The notes below the pieces were generated by a model. That model saw only the letters and a list, made by a program, of their open reading frames with translations. It did not search any database and was not told the DNA's origin. Positions 8,957 through 17,414 of a stretch of DNA of 64,000 nt are shown here, piece by piece. Position 1 is the stretch's first letter, and every line of letters begins with the position of its first letter. Source of the DNA: an uncultured Peptoniphilus sp. (GTDB taxonomy: Bacteria; Bacillota; Clostridia; Tissierellales; Peptoniphilaceae); assembly GCF_943913915.1 (NCBI RefSeq), contig NZ_CALUAA010000006.1, positions 46,654 through 110,653 of the forward strand. The letters are read 5' to 3'. Both the position numbers and the translations under genes were made by a program.

Positions 8957-9138
8957 TGAAAAGAAACACAAAAAAGAGGTATGGTAAAATAAGAATGATT
9001 CGTTCATTTTAGAGAGTTCTTAAGATTTTTCTTACTTTAGTTCTTAGAATTTCCGTGATGAAAACGAAAAGATAGATTATAATATAAAATCAATAACGCT
9101 ATTCTAATAATGTAATAAAGCGAATAAAGGAGAAGATG

Positions 9139-10563
9139 ATGAAAAAAAATGTCGAGCCTAGAAAAGCGACCCTTGCGGAAGCGCTTATCGTCTTTTTAGG
9201 GCTTGTACTTATCATGTGTGTGAGTATCTTGGTCTTTGAGATCGATCCCCACATCCCTATGTTTATCGGCGTAATTTTTGCCGCTTTAATGGCTATGTTT
9301 ATCGGCTACAGTTGGGACGATATTGAAAAGGCCATGGTAAAGGGAATTTCCCAGGCGCTTCCCTCGGTGATGATTTTGATTACTATCGGAATCTTAGTAG
9401 GTGTCTGGATCGCCACAGGGGTCGTGCCTTCCATGATCTACTATGGTCTTAATATTTTGAAGCCCTCTATTTTTCTCGTAGCCTCCTGCCTTATTTGTTC
9501 CATAACCTCCCTTGCCACGGGAAGCAGCTGGGGGACGGCGGCTACTATGGGGATCGCCCTTATGGGGATAGCTCAAGGTTTAAATATTCCCGCTCCCGTA
9601 ACGGCAGGGGCCATTCTTTCGGGTGCTTATTTCGGCGATAAAATGAGCCCCCTCTCCGATACGACAAACCTTGCGCCTGCTATGGCGGGGACCGATGTCT
9701 TTACCCACGTAAAGGCCATGGTAAAGCCCACCTTAATCACCTACATCATTACTTTAATTATCTTCGCCTTCTTGACACGCCATTACAGCTCACAAATCGG
9801 TATGGCTGATGTTTCCGGCATTAAGGAGCTGCAATCGGGTTTGAAAGAGGCTTTCGTCATAAACCCTATCTTGCTTCTGCCGCCTGTTGTGGTCATCGTC
9901 ACCATCGCCTTTAAGATGCCGGCACTCCCCGGGATTGTCTTGGGTATCGCCGTGGCCACCTTGATAGGGCCGATTATTCAACCTACTGTAGGCTTTAAGG
10001 AGATTTTAGGCAGCGGCATGGACGGCTATGTCTCCACTACAGGTATGGAAGGTTTAGATAAGCTTCTCACCGCCGGAGGGCTTATGAATATGATGCAGTC
10101 CGTCTCCCTGACCTTAATCGCCATGATGTTCGGCGGCATCGCCGAGCGCACGGGCCAGATGGAAGTCATCGTTCATTCGGTGGTAAAAGGCATCCGTTCG
10201 ATTACAGGCCTTGTAGTGGCGACGCTTGCGTCTTGTCTCTTATCCAATATGACCATGCCGGAGCAATATATCTCCCTCGTGGTGCCGGGCCGCATGTTTG
10301 CGCCGGAATACCGCCGTCGGGGACTTCACCCGAAGATGCTCTCTTCAACTCTTGAATCTTCGGGTACGGTAACGAGCGCCCTCGTGCCCTGGAATACCTG
10401 CGGCGTTTACATGAAGAGCGTCTTGCACGTAGCGCCGATGGCCTACGCCCCCTTCGCTATATTTAACTATTTGATGCCCCTTGTGGTCATTATTATGACG
10501 GCGACGGGACAAAATGTTTTCTACGCTAAAGATGACCTCTCTACCATTATCGAGGTGGAATAA
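9139..10563 (+). CDS. NhaC-family Na+/H+ antiporter
   Basis: About 474 residues with roughly a dozen membrane helices. Diagnostic stretches are TSLATGSSWGTAATMGIALMG, SGAYFGDKMSPLSDTTNLAP and SALVPWNTCGVYM, typical of the NhaC ion-transporter family (Na+/H+ or malate/lactate exchange). Two adjacent ATGs exist at 9136 and 9139; the second gives the better spacing (6 bp) to AAAGGAG ending at 9132. A TATAAT-like -10 lies at 9078-9083. The glucosaminidase gene begins directly after its stop codon, so the two form an operon. Exact ions exchanged cannot be told. Confidence 0.85.
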   Translation: MKKNVEPRKATLAEALIVFLGLVLIMCVSILVFEIDPHIPMFIGVIFAALMAMFIGYSWDDIEKAMVKGISQALPSVMILITIGILVGVWIATGVVPSMIYYGLNILKPSIFLVASCLICSITSLATGSSWGTAATMGIALMGIAQGLNIPAPVTAGAILSGAYFGDKMSPLSDTTNLAPAMAGTDVFTHVKAMVKPTLITYIITLIIFAFLTRHYSSQIGMADVSGIKELQSGLKEAFVINPILLLPPVVVIVTIAFKMPALPGIVLGIAVATLIGPIIQPTVGFKEILGSGMDGYVSTTGMEGLDKLLTAGGLMNMMQSVSLTLIAMMFGGIAERTGQMEVIVHSVVKGIRSITGLVVATLASCLLSNMTMPEQYISLVVPGRMFAPEYRRRGLHPKMLSSTLESSGTVTSALVPWNTCGVYMKSVLHVAPMAYAPFAIFNYLMPLVVIIMTATGQNVFYAKDDLSTIIEVE

Positions 10564-11136
10564 ATGAACAGAAAGAGGAGAAAAAATTCCCTCTCCAAGC
10601 GTCGGGGCTCGTTAATCTTCCTCGCCCTCTTTGTTCTCGCTGTATTTTGGCTTTTTCATCCCCGTTATAATCCGGATCCTAAAGAGGTCCATTCGCAGGA
10701 AACCTTCTTTGAGACCTACGGACCCCTGGCTCAGGAGGTGGGGAAGCGCTACGATTTATTTCCCTCGGTGATCCTGGCTCAGGCGGCGGTGGAGTCGAAT
10801 TTCGGCGAGAGTCAGCTTTCAAAAGAGTACAATAACTATTTCGGCATAAAGGGAGAGGGGAAGGGGGCCGTCACCCTCCCCACGACAGAATTTGTAGCCG
10901 ATCGGGAAGAAAAGGTAAATGACGGTTTCAGAACCTACGACTCACCGAGGGAGAGCTTTTACGACTACGGAAAGCTCATTGCCAAGGCTCCTCGCTACGA
11001 AAATGTGCGGGAGGCGAAGACGCGAGAAGCCTATGCCGAGGCTCTTCATCCGGCGGGTTACAGTACCAATCCTCGCTACGGGGAGATACTTCTTAAAACC
11101 ATCGAGCGCTACCACTTGGAGCGCTTCGACGAATAA
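10564..11136 (+). CDS. Membrane-anchored glucosaminidase (GH73-like)
   Basis: A 190-residue protein with a basic N-terminus and one hydrophobic segment (SLIFLALFVLAVFWLF, about residues 16-31), then a glucosaminidase domain: LFPSVILAQAAVESNFGESQ with the catalytic-type glutamate, YNNYFGIKGEG, the FRTYDSPRESFYDYGKLI segment, and AEALHPAGYSTNPRYGEIL. Such enzymes cleave N-acetylglucosaminyl linkages in peptidoglycan outside the membrane. The ATG follows the antiporter stop with no gap, so translation is probably coupled. Family assignment fairly sure; the role (remodelling or daughter-cell separation) is inferred. Confidence 0.8.
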   Translation: MNRKRRKNSLSKRRGSLIFLALFVLAVFWLFHPRYNPDPKEVHSQETFFETYGPLAQEVGKRYDLFPSVILAQAAVESNFGESQLSKEYNNYFGIKGEGKGAVTLPTTEFVADREEKVNDGFRTYDSPRESFYDYGKLIAKAPRYENVREAKTREAYAEALHPAGYSTNPRYGEILLKTIERYHLERFDE

Positions 11137-11163
11137 AAAGGTGGCTCGAGCCACCTTTTTTAA
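11136..11163 (+). terminator. Rho-independent terminator after the glucosaminidase
   Basis: AAAAAGGTGGCTC pairs with GAGCCACCTTTTT, a near-perfect palindrome ending in a T-run. Confidence 0.9.
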
Positions 11164-11202
11164 TTGAAAAATGATGGTCTATGGCGTAACATAGGAGGGA
11201 AG

Positions 11203-11257
11203 ACACCATATATAGGTGTAAAAATTAAATTAACCACAAGATGTTGATATCTTGTGG
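11203..11257 (+). promoter_or_regulatory. Two dyads upstream of the ribonucleotide reductase, candidate NrdR boxes
   Basis: A dyad ACACC-ATATATA-GGTGT occupies 11203-11219, and a second dyad CCACAAGAT-N6-ATCTTGTGG occupies 11234-11257. The starts are 31 bp apart, the helical spacing known for paired NrdR boxes. The first resembles the NrdR consensus ACACWATATATWGTGT; the second fits it poorly and may be a separate hairpin. NrdR control is inferred from the adjacent gene. Confidence 0.4.
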
Positions 11258-11290
11258 ATAAGCTATAGGAAAATGGAGTAAGGAGATAAT

Positions 11291-13411
11291 ATGGAAGTTA
11301 AAAAGAGAAACGGAGGCGTCGTACCCTACGACGGCGAGAAAATCATTATAGCTGTGGAAAAGGCTATGGCGGAGACGACTAAAGGCGTGGACCACGAAAT
11401 TTCAAAAGCGGTTGTTGAGGATGTGGAATCTTCTTTAAATGGAGAGATCATTGATATTGAGGACATTCAAGACTCTGTAGAAGTTTCTCTTATGAAACGG
11501 GATCCTGAGACGGCGAAGAAATACATTCTCTACCGCGAAGAACGCACCCGTTTAAGAGAACACGGCTGGGACATGACCGATCTTCAACGAGATATTTACG
11601 AAAAGAAATATCGTTTCCGTTCGGAAAACTTCGAGGGCTTTTTAGAGCGTGTAAGCGGCGGGCAATCGGCCATAAAAAAAGCCATTGCGGACAAAGGCTT
11701 TATGCCGGCGGGACGTATTTTAGCGGGAAGAGGTCTTCAACATTACGGGAAAAAAATCACCCTCTCCAACTGCTATGTCATGCCTCAAGTAGAAGATAAT
11801 ATCGAATCTATTTATGACACCGCCAAGTGGATGGCGAGAACCTACAGCTACGGCGGCGGCGTGGGATTGACCTTAAATAAACTTCGCCCGAAAGGCGCCA
11901 AGGTCAACAACGCCGCCTCCACCACCACGGGAGCCGTAAGCTTTATGGACCTCTATTCTTTAACCACGGGCCTTATCGGCATGCGTGGCCGCCGTGGCGC
12001 CCTTATGCTCAATATGGACGCCTCCCATCCGGATATAATGGACTTTATCGACGTTAAAAATGATCTGGATAAAGTAACCAGCGCCAATATTTCCGTGAAC
12101 TGCAGCGACGAATTTTTTAAAGCCTACGAAAAAGGCGAAGACTTTACATTGGCATTTGATGTAGAGGCTACCGGCGAAAAAATCAGAAAACAGGTCAGCG
12201 CCCGGGACATGATGAACCGCCTGGCTTACAACAACTGGAATATGGCAGAGCCCGGCGTGCTCTTTAAAGATCGCATTAACTCCTGGCATATAATGAGTGA
12301 AGACGAAACCTTCGAATACGCCGGCGTCAACCCCTGTGCGGAAGAACCCCTTCCCGCCTTCGGATCCTGTAATCTTTCCAGTATCAATCTGGGGAAATTT
12401 GTAAAAAATCCATTTACAGATGACGCAAGCTTCGATTACGAAGGATTCAAAACCTTGGTAAAAGAAGGGGTCATCTATTTAAACGACGTATTAGATGAAA
12501 ACATGACCCTTCACCCCTTAAAACAACAGCGGGAACTTTCAAAAGAACTGCGTCAAATCGGCCTCGGGATCATGGGCCTTGCTGATATGTTTATTAAAAT
12601 GGGCATCGCCTACGGAAGCGACGAATCCATCGAATTGATTCACGAAATCGGCCATGTGCTCGTCAACGAAGCGCTCCGCACCTCCGCTCTCTTAGCGGAA
12701 AAAGACGGGTCCTTCCCCCGTTACCGCGAGGAAAAAGTATTGGCATCCCCCTTTATTAAAGAAAACGCCGACGACGACGTATTGGAGCTGATCAAAAAGC
12801 ACGGCCTCAGAAACTCTCAGGTCCTTACTATCGCTCCCACAGGTTCCATCTCCACCCTTATCGGCTGCAGCAATGGCGTGGAACCCATCTTCCAAATTAG
12901 CTATATTCGTAAATCTGAATCCCTCCACGACGAAGATACCTATTACACAGTCTACACAGATATTATCCGCGACTTAATGGAAGCTCGTAATATTACGAGA
13001 GAAGAAGATTTACCGGATTTCGTCATTACTACCTCGAACTTGGATTATAAAGCGAGAATCCGCGTGCAATCGGCGTGGCAAAACTACATTGACGCCTCCA
13101 TCTCCTCCACAGTGAACGTTCCTAACGAATTTACCGTGGAAGAAGTGGAAGACCTTTACGTCTACGCGTGGAAAATGGGGCTTAAGGGCATTACCATTTA
13201 CCGCGACGGCTGCGCAAGAAGCGGAATCTTAACCACCTCCAAGAGCGACAAAGGCAATCGCATTAAAGAATTACAAGACGAACTGAACCGGGAAATCGCC
13301 AAACAAATGACCGACGATCCCGACACTTGCCCCATGTGTGGCGGCAAAATGAACCACACCGGCGGCTGTTCCGAATGTCAGGATTGCGGCTACAGTCCCT
13401 GCGCCATTTAA
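11291..13411 (+). CDS. nrdJ: Adenosylcobalamin-dependent (class II) ribonucleoside-diphosphate reductase
   Basis: A 706-residue reductase large chain. An ATP-cone occupies residues 1-90 (MEVKKRNGGVVPYDGEKI). The catalytic barrel has the redox cysteine C161 in LSNCYV, the NPCAEEP motif with N347, C349 and E351, and the partner cysteine C360 in GSCNLSSINL. Near the end come PTGSISTLIGCSNGVEPIF and a Cys-rich tail CPMCGGKMNHTGGCSEC, typical of NrdJ. No nrdB-like radical subunit is adjacent, which supports class II. It makes deoxyribonucleotides without oxygen. AAGGAG lies 4 bp upstream; possible NrdR boxes precede it and a strong terminator follows. No cobalamin riboswitch was seen. Confidence 0.9.
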   Translation: MEVKKRNGGVVPYDGEKIIIAVEKAMAETTKGVDHEISKAVVEDVESSLNGEIIDIEDIQDSVEVSLMKRDPETAKKYILYREERTRLREHGWDMTDLQRDIYEKKYRFRSENFEGFLERVSGGQSAIKKAIADKGFMPAGRILAGRGLQHYGKKITLSNCYVMPQVEDNIESIYDTAKWMARTYSYGGGVGLTLNKLRPKGAKVNNAASTTTGAVSFMDLYSLTTGLIGMRGRRGALMLNMDASHPDIMDFIDVKNDLDKVTSANISVNCSDEFFKAYEKGEDFTLAFDVEATGEKIRKQVSARDMMNRLAYNNWNMAEPGVLFKDRINSWHIMSEDETFEYAGVNPCAEEPLPAFGSCNLSSINLGKFVKNPFTDDASFDYEGFKTLVKEGVIYLNDVLDENMTLHPLKQQRELSKELRQIGLGIMGLADMFIKMGIAYGSDESIELIHEIGHVLVNEALRTSALLAEKDGSFPRYREEKVLASPFIKENADDDVLELIKKHGLRNSQVLTIAPTGSISTLIGCSNGVEPIFQISYIRKSESLHDEDTYYTVYTDIIRDLMEARNITREEDLPDFVITTSNLDYKARIRVQSAWQNYIDASISSTVNVPNEFTVEEVEDLYVYAWKMGLKGITIYRDGCARSGILTTSKSDKGNRIKELQDELNREIAKQMTDDPDTCPMCGGKMNHTGGCSECQDCGYSPCAI

Positions 13412-13430
13412 AAACTATGTAAAATACTGT

Positions 13431-13459
13431 AAAAGCGAAGGCTCGACCTTCGCTTTTTT
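13431..13459 (+). terminator. Rho-independent terminator of nrdJ
   Basis: AAAAGCGAAGG, CTCGA loop, CCTTCGCTTTTTT. Confidence 0.93.
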
Positions 13460-13630
13460 ATTGTCTATTTGTAATTTAATTGTAATCATTATGTAGCATA
13501 AGCGATATATTATATCGCGATTCATTTGTTATAATACTTCTCGTGCTCTGAAAGAGTTACAAAAAAGTTACGAACTTTAACGGCTTAAGAGCCGGACCGA
13601 AATACAGAAAATTAGAAAGTAGGCAATTGT

Positions 13631-14785
13631 TTGAACACCATCAGAAACTCAGTATTAACACTAACTTTAGCAACAACCCTTGCATTCGGCGGCGTACATA
13701 CTATAGTAAACGCTGAAACCGCAGAAAATGCGGCACCTGCTCCCGCAAAAGTGGAAGCGCAAGAAAGCGAAAAAAAGGCGGAAAGAGTTGAGCTTTACTT
13801 AGGCGATAAAGCCCTCTGTCAATTGGAAAATGCCGCGAGTTACGATGCTTTAATTCAAAAATTACAAAATCATTTCAAAGCGGAAAACTCAAAAATTGCA
13901 TCCATGGCCATCGAACCCTCTCTCTCCGTAAAGAAAACGGATAAAACCGAAGAAGGCTTCTTAACTGTAGACGATGCCTTTAAGCTTCTCACCGAAGGCG
14001 GCAAACAAGAAGTGGTCTACGTTGCGGAAAAGACGGAATCTTTAGAATCCATCGCTAAACGCTTCGGCATGACAATGGAAGAGATTAAATCCCTAAACCC
14101 GAACTGGGAAGATCCGGTAACCAAGGGCAGCCAGCTTCACGTATTACAAAATGCGCCCTTGATCGAAGTAAGCTTAGATGAAGTTATCGTCAATGTGGAA
14201 GATGTACCCTTCCAAACCGTAACAAAAGACGATGACAACATGATCAAGACCCAACGTAAGGTAGAACGCAAAGGCGTAGCAGGTCAAAAAGAGACCAGCG
14301 TGCGCATTCAAAGTAAAAACGGTCAAACCCTCTCCTCCATTGTAGAAGGGAGCCGTATGAGTCGTGAAGCTGTCAGTGAAATCGTCTGTGTCGGCACAAA
14401 AGACTGCCTCGCTACAGGTAAATTCATCAATCCCACGGTGGGTCGTCTTACCTCACCCTTCGGCCCTCGTTGGGGCCGCTTCCACTACGGAATCGACGTA
14501 GCCAACGGCGTGGGTACCGATATTAAGGCGGCAGACGGCGGCGTCGTGACTCGCGCAGGAAGAGCCGGAAGCTACGGAAACCTTGTTATAATCGATCACC
14601 AAAACGGCACGAGCACCCGCTACGCTCACTTGAGCCGCATCGATGTTAAGGTAGGTCAAACCGTCGAGCAAGGCCAATCCATTGCAAAAATGGGTAGCAC
14701 CGGACGCAGTACCGGCCCCCACTTACACTTTGAAGTGCGTGTAGGAGGCAAGGCGCAAAATCCTCTGAATTATGTGAAGTACTAA
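13631..14785 (+). CDS. Secreted LysM-G5-M23 peptidoglycan endopeptidase
   Basis: A 384-residue exported wall hydrolase. A signal peptide ends near residue 29 (TIVNAETA). A LysM-like domain at about residues 130-175 (ESLESIAKRFGMTMEEIKSL) binds glycan. A G5 domain follows at about residues 180-250 (PFQTVTKDDDNMIKTQRKVE). The C-terminal M23 domain has the zinc motifs HYGID and HLHFEV within SPFGPRWGRFHYGIDVANG and GSTGRSTGPHLHFEVRVGG. The start is a TTG, chosen because the signal peptide begins there; the ribosome site is weak (GAAAGTAGG). A long 218-bp leader precedes it. Probably trims peptide cross-bridges outside the cell. Confidence 0.88.
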   Translation: MNTIRNSVLTLTLATTLAFGGVHTIVNAETAENAAPAPAKVEAQESEKKAERVELYLGDKALCQLENAASYDALIQKLQNHFKAENSKIASMAIEPSLSVKKTDKTEEGFLTVDDAFKLLTEGGKQEVVYVAEKTESLESIAKRFGMTMEEIKSLNPNWEDPVTKGSQLHVLQNAPLIEVSLDEVIVNVEDVPFQTVTKDDDNMIKTQRKVERKGVAGQKETSVRIQSKNGQTLSSIVEGSRMSREAVSEIVCVGTKDCLATGKFINPTVGRLTSPFGPRWGRFHYGIDVANGVGTDIKAADGGVVTRAGRAGSYGNLVIIDHQNGTSTRYAHLSRIDVKVGQTVEQGQSIAKMGSTGRSTGPHLHFEVRVGGKAQNPLNYVKY

Positions 14786-14793
14786 AAGTACCT

Positions 14794-14853
14794 GCACTTC
14801 CAGTACAAGCACTTCCAGTACAAGCACTTCCAGCACAGGCATTTCCAGTACAG
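14794..14853. repeat. Four tandem copies of a 15-bp unit
   Basis: GCACTTCCAGTACAA occurs in four consecutive copies starting at 14794, 14809, 14824 and 14839; copies 1 and 2 are identical, 3 and 4 degenerate. They begin 9 bp after the M23 endopeptidase stop codon and are in frame with it, so read-through would append a His/Phe/Gln/Tyr repeat tail. No spacers are present, so this is a minisatellite and not a CRISPR. Confidence 0.9.
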
Positions 14854-14866
14854 GCAAAAATCGACT

Positions 14867-14894
14867 TTGAAAAAAAGTTAAAATCCTGTATAAT
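14867..14894 (+). promoter_or_regulatory. Promoter of tRNA-Ser
   Basis: TTGAAA (14867-14872), 16-bp spacer, TATAAT (14889-14894), 24 bp before the tRNA 5' end. Confidence 0.8.
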
Positions 14895-14918
14895 AGACAT
14901 GTTAATTTAATATGTCTT

Positions 14919-15007
14919 GGAGCGGTATCGAAGTGGTCATAACGGGGCTGACTCGAAATCAGTTTGCCTTCACGGGCACGTGGGTTCGAATCCCACCCGC
15001 TCCGCCA
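14919..15007 (+). tRNA. tRNA-Ser (anticodon CGA)
   Basis: An 89-nt class II tRNA. The acceptor stem GGAGCGG pairs with CCGCTCC. The anticodon arm CTGA-CTCGAAA-TCAG gives anticodon CGA (reads UCG). A long variable arm lies between it and the T arm (GTGGG-TTCGAAT-CCCAC). The CCA end is encoded. It has its own promoter and terminator. Confidence 0.95.
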
Positions 15008-15014
15008 AATGAAT

Positions 15015-15060
15015 AAAAAAACGGCTGGTTGCTTTTTGCGTCGTAATCCAGCCGTTTTTT
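15015..15060 (+). terminator. Terminator after tRNA-Ser
   Basis: AAAAAACGGCTGG (15015-15027) pairs with CCAGCCGTTTTTT (15048-15060) around a 20-nt loop. The arms are A/T-flanked on both strands, so it may also serve the convergent gene. Confidence 0.85.
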
Positions 15061-15092
15061 AATTTCTGTTTGCAATGGGGAAAGTTCTTTTC

Positions 15093-15701
15093 TTATAATC
15101 CAGGGTGTATCCAAACTTCGCCGATATTGGCTAGATTTTGAGGATTAAAGTTTTCAAAGTTGATTTTATCGATCTCACTCTTGGGGATCATCAGTTTCAT
15201 TGCATAGTTCTCGGATTCGTTACCGTACTCATCTGTAAACATTGCTTTCGCTCCCATGAAGAGCTGATTGTATTGGATATCTTTTGTAAGTTCGATAAAT
15301 TCTCCACAATCAAGTAGAAAACCTTCTTTTGTCATCTTTTCTGTTAAGTTCGGAGCCAATTTAAACTCGACATTGACACGATCGATTGTATCCTCACCAA
15401 AAAAATCTGTTGATAGGTAGTTTTCACCAAAAGCACGTTTACCGGCAATGTCAAATTTTTCCTGAGGTGTCTCAGCTTTTGCAATGGCTTCAATGGCTTC
15501 GTCTTTGCTTAGATTGTCGTCTTTTTTCTTATCCTTTTTTTCCACGGACTTTTCTATTTCTTGAGTTTTGGTGTTGTTGGAAGTATCTGTCGAAGAGTTG
15601 GTGTTTTCATCCGGCGTAAGTAGACTTGCCAAAATAAAAAAGACGATAACTCCGACGATAATTATCTTTTTCTTACTCCATCCCTTAATACGTTCTAGCA
15701 T
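15093..15701 (-). CDS. Membrane-anchored hypothetical protein
   Basis: A 202-residue protein I do not recognise. Residues 1-11 are basic, residues 12-28 form one hydrophobic helix (KIIIVGVIVFFILASLL), and residues 30-66 are a Ser/Thr/Asn- and Lys-rich linker. The rest is a soluble domain of about 135 residues, presumably outside the membrane. The start is firm: AAAGGAG lies 6 bp before the ATG. Its codons are more A/T-rich than those of the neighbours, and it is convergent with the tRNA, a classic insertion neighbourhood. Both points hint at acquisition, but no integrase or repeat was seen. Confidence 0.6.
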   Translation of the reverse strand: MLERIKGWSKKKIIIVGVIVFFILASLLTPDENTNSSTDTSNNTKTQEIEKSVEKKDKKKDDNLSKDEAIEAIAKAETPQEKFDIAGKRAFGENYLSTDFFGEDTIDRVNVEFKLAPNLTEKMTKEGFLLDCGEFIELTKDIQYNQLFMGAKAMFTDEYGNESENYAMKLMIPKSEIDKINFENFNPQNLANIGEVWIHPGL

Positions 15702-15985
15702 TATTTTCTCCTTTCATTTAATTAAAATAAAAACAACCGATATCATAGTATAACGTTTGCAATCTCCGCCTAAATTCAATGACCATACCACTGCGGTATC
15801 CCCAGCTAAGTAAATGTAGACCCTGAAATGTAGAGATAAAACGTACAAGTAGGACAATGGACAGAATGATTGGAAGCCATTTCCTTTTCGTGATATGCTT
15901 TTTACTAATTAGAAGTATATCAATTACTCGTAAAGAAATACAAGTTACATTACAGTCTTTGTCAAAGTTTATAGACCAAAAATAG

Positions 15986-16013
15986 AAGCGATCTCTCAGG
16001 AGGTCGCTTTTTT
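15986..16013 (+). terminator. Plus-strand terminator with no gene upstream
   Basis: AAGCGATCTC (15986-15995), TCAG loop, GAGGTCGCTT (16000-16009) then T-run. Confidence 0.75.
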
Positions 16014-16021
16014 AATGGAAA

Positions 16022-16048
16022 TAAAAAGCGAGCGGGTAAGCTCGCTTT
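16022..16048 (-). terminator. Terminator of the ATP-grasp gene
   Basis: On the minus strand AAAGCGAGC pairs with GCTCGCTTT, followed by T residues, 12 bp after the stop codon. Confidence 0.8.
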
Positions 16049-16059
16049 CTTTACGCTAT

Positions 16060-17259
16060 TCACTTCTGTTTCCTTATCTTCCTCCAAAGGGCGGAAACTC
16101 CCTTTTCCACCATATGGCCGAAGTAATTGAGGCCGGGGCTCATATCGTCCCATGCCCAGGTGGAATTGGTCTTTCTAAATTTATAATCGCTTATGATCTT
16201 TACGAAATTCATTTGATCGTTTTTAAGATAGTGGTAGATGGCAGAGAGGTCTCTCTCTTTATTTTTCCAGTGGCAGTGGGTGTCGTGATCGAGGAATGCT
16301 TCGGGTATGTCCTCGCCGAGAGCGTCCATATAATACATATAGGGTGTTTCGAAGCCCAGATGGCAGTGCATTTCTGTCGATTCAGTGAATATCGGCTCCG
16401 CGCTCAGCAAATATACTTTTCTAGAAAATTCATCCCGCTTCCATTTGGTCTCGAGGATGCCGCGAAAGCCTGATTCCTTAAACAGGGGATCCGCCAAATT
16501 TACGAGCTCGGGAATCCACTTTTGTTTAGAATAGCTCATCTTGCCGAAAGTATGAGGATATTTACGAATAGTCTCGGCGGTAAGGTAGCCTTTCAGCTTG
16601 GAATCTTTTCCGTAATAGAAGGTGGCGGTATAGTCATGGTCTTCCGGACCCGGGATGACAGCTTCGAAAAAGCATTCCTGAGTGTAGCCATAGTGTTTTA
16701 TGGCGTGAAGCTTATCTAAGAGATCGGACTCATTTTTAATAAGGAGGAAATTTTCTCGAAATTTTTCTTTAAAACCTTCACTGTCTTTACATTTCAAAAG
16801 GCAGGGATAGCCGAGGAGAAGGGGGACGCGCCGAAGGAGATCCTCATCCTTCAGATCAATCCGCTCCGGGATACAATCGTGATTGCCGTCTTCTGCGTCT
16901 GAACGATTTCGGATAGGGGAGAGGATCATTTCCGAACTTTTTTCCATGGGAAAGAGATAATCACTTTTAAGTTCATCCATATGGCGGTCTAAAAAACGGC
17001 TGTACTTTTCCGTGGCGGCTAAGAGCACGGGTTTTTGATCTGATTGTGTTCCATAATCAGCCAATGCTTTTAATAGCTGCTCTTCTTTTTCTATTGAAGG
17101 CACGATCAGGGACTCAGCAGTGTATTTGCTCACGCCGTAGGGCGAGGGTGCGCTGTCCATAGTAATGATTCGTATTTTTCGCCTGCCCAAATTGCGAATA
17201 ATGGCGAGACTTGCCGGGCTGTCCGTTCCCAAAACGACGGCCGGATGTTTAAATTCCAT
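16060..17259 (-). CDS. ATP-grasp carboxylate-amine ligase family protein
   Basis: A 399-residue protein with the layout of carboxylate-amine ligases. An N-terminal pre-ATP-grasp domain begins PAVVLGTDSPASLAIIRNLGRR. A central ATP-grasp region has LLGYPCLLKCKDSEGFKEKF (about residues 148-167, nucleotide lysine) and QECFFEAVIPGPEDHDYTAT. A metal-site-like stretch, GILETKWKRDEFSRKVYLLSAEP, follows. The overall look recalls D-aspartate ligase-type enzymes that add the first amino acid of a peptidoglycan cross-bridge, but that substrate is a guess. AGGAGGAAAAC precedes the ATG. It is a single-gene unit with its own terminator. Confidence 0.65.
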   Translation of the reverse strand: MEFKHPAVVLGTDSPASLAIIRNLGRRKIRIITMDSAPSPYGVSKYTAESLIVPSIEKEEQLLKALADYGTQSDQKPVLLAATEKYSRFLDRHMDELKSDYLFPMEKSSEMILSPIRNRSDAEDGNHDCIPERIDLKDEDLLRRVPLLLGYPCLLKCKDSEGFKEKFRENFLLIKNESDLLDKLHAIKHYGYTQECFFEAVIPGPEDHDYTATFYYGKDSKLKGYLTAETIRKYPHTFGKMSYSKQKWIPELVNLADPLFKESGFRGILETKWKRDEFSRKVYLLSAEPIFTESTEMHCHLGFETPYMYYMDALGEDIPEAFLDHDTHCHWKNKERDLSAIYHYLKNDQMNFVKIISDYKFRKTNSTWAWDDMSPGLNYFGHMVEKGVSALWRKIRKQK

Positions 17260-17414
17260 GTTTTCCTCCTCATATCCTTTCTCATCTTTATTATAATATA
17301 TTTTTTACAATTAAAAGATGAAAAGCTATAGCTAAAATATGAATTTAGTGTTTGCTCCGGCGATTTTGGGATATAAATAGAGAGTAACATGATAAACGAT
17401 CAGGAGGTATTACA

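Larger units (their letters stand above)
15702..16059. other. 358-bp gap with two opposed hairpins
   Basis: No credible gene is visible. The left half is AT-rich promoter sequence for the leftward gene. At the right end there is one terminator for each strand (15986-16013 and 16022-16048). The plus-strand terminator has no plus-strand gene upstream, so a short untranslated transcript or a decayed gene could occupy 15750-15985 (inference). Confidence 0.4.

Noticed and set aside
11164..11290. Cobalamin riboswitch before the B12-dependent reductase
   Set aside because: The gap is only 127 bp and lacks the conserved B12-box GCCACTG; the dyads are more consistent with protein operators.
13460..13630. 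Cyclic-di-AMP type riboswitch in front of the wall hydrolase
   Set aside because: Only a short CGGCT-TAAG-AGCCG stem is visible; none of the conserved riboswitch blocks are present.
14794..14853. Possible CRISPR array
   Set aside because: The 15-bp units abut without spacers and no cas gene is near; it is a minisatellite.
14646..14900. 84-residue minus-strand open frame with Cys/Thr/Gly repeats
   Set aside because: It is a shadow of the 15-bp tandem repeat plus the endopeptidase gene; no ribosome site.
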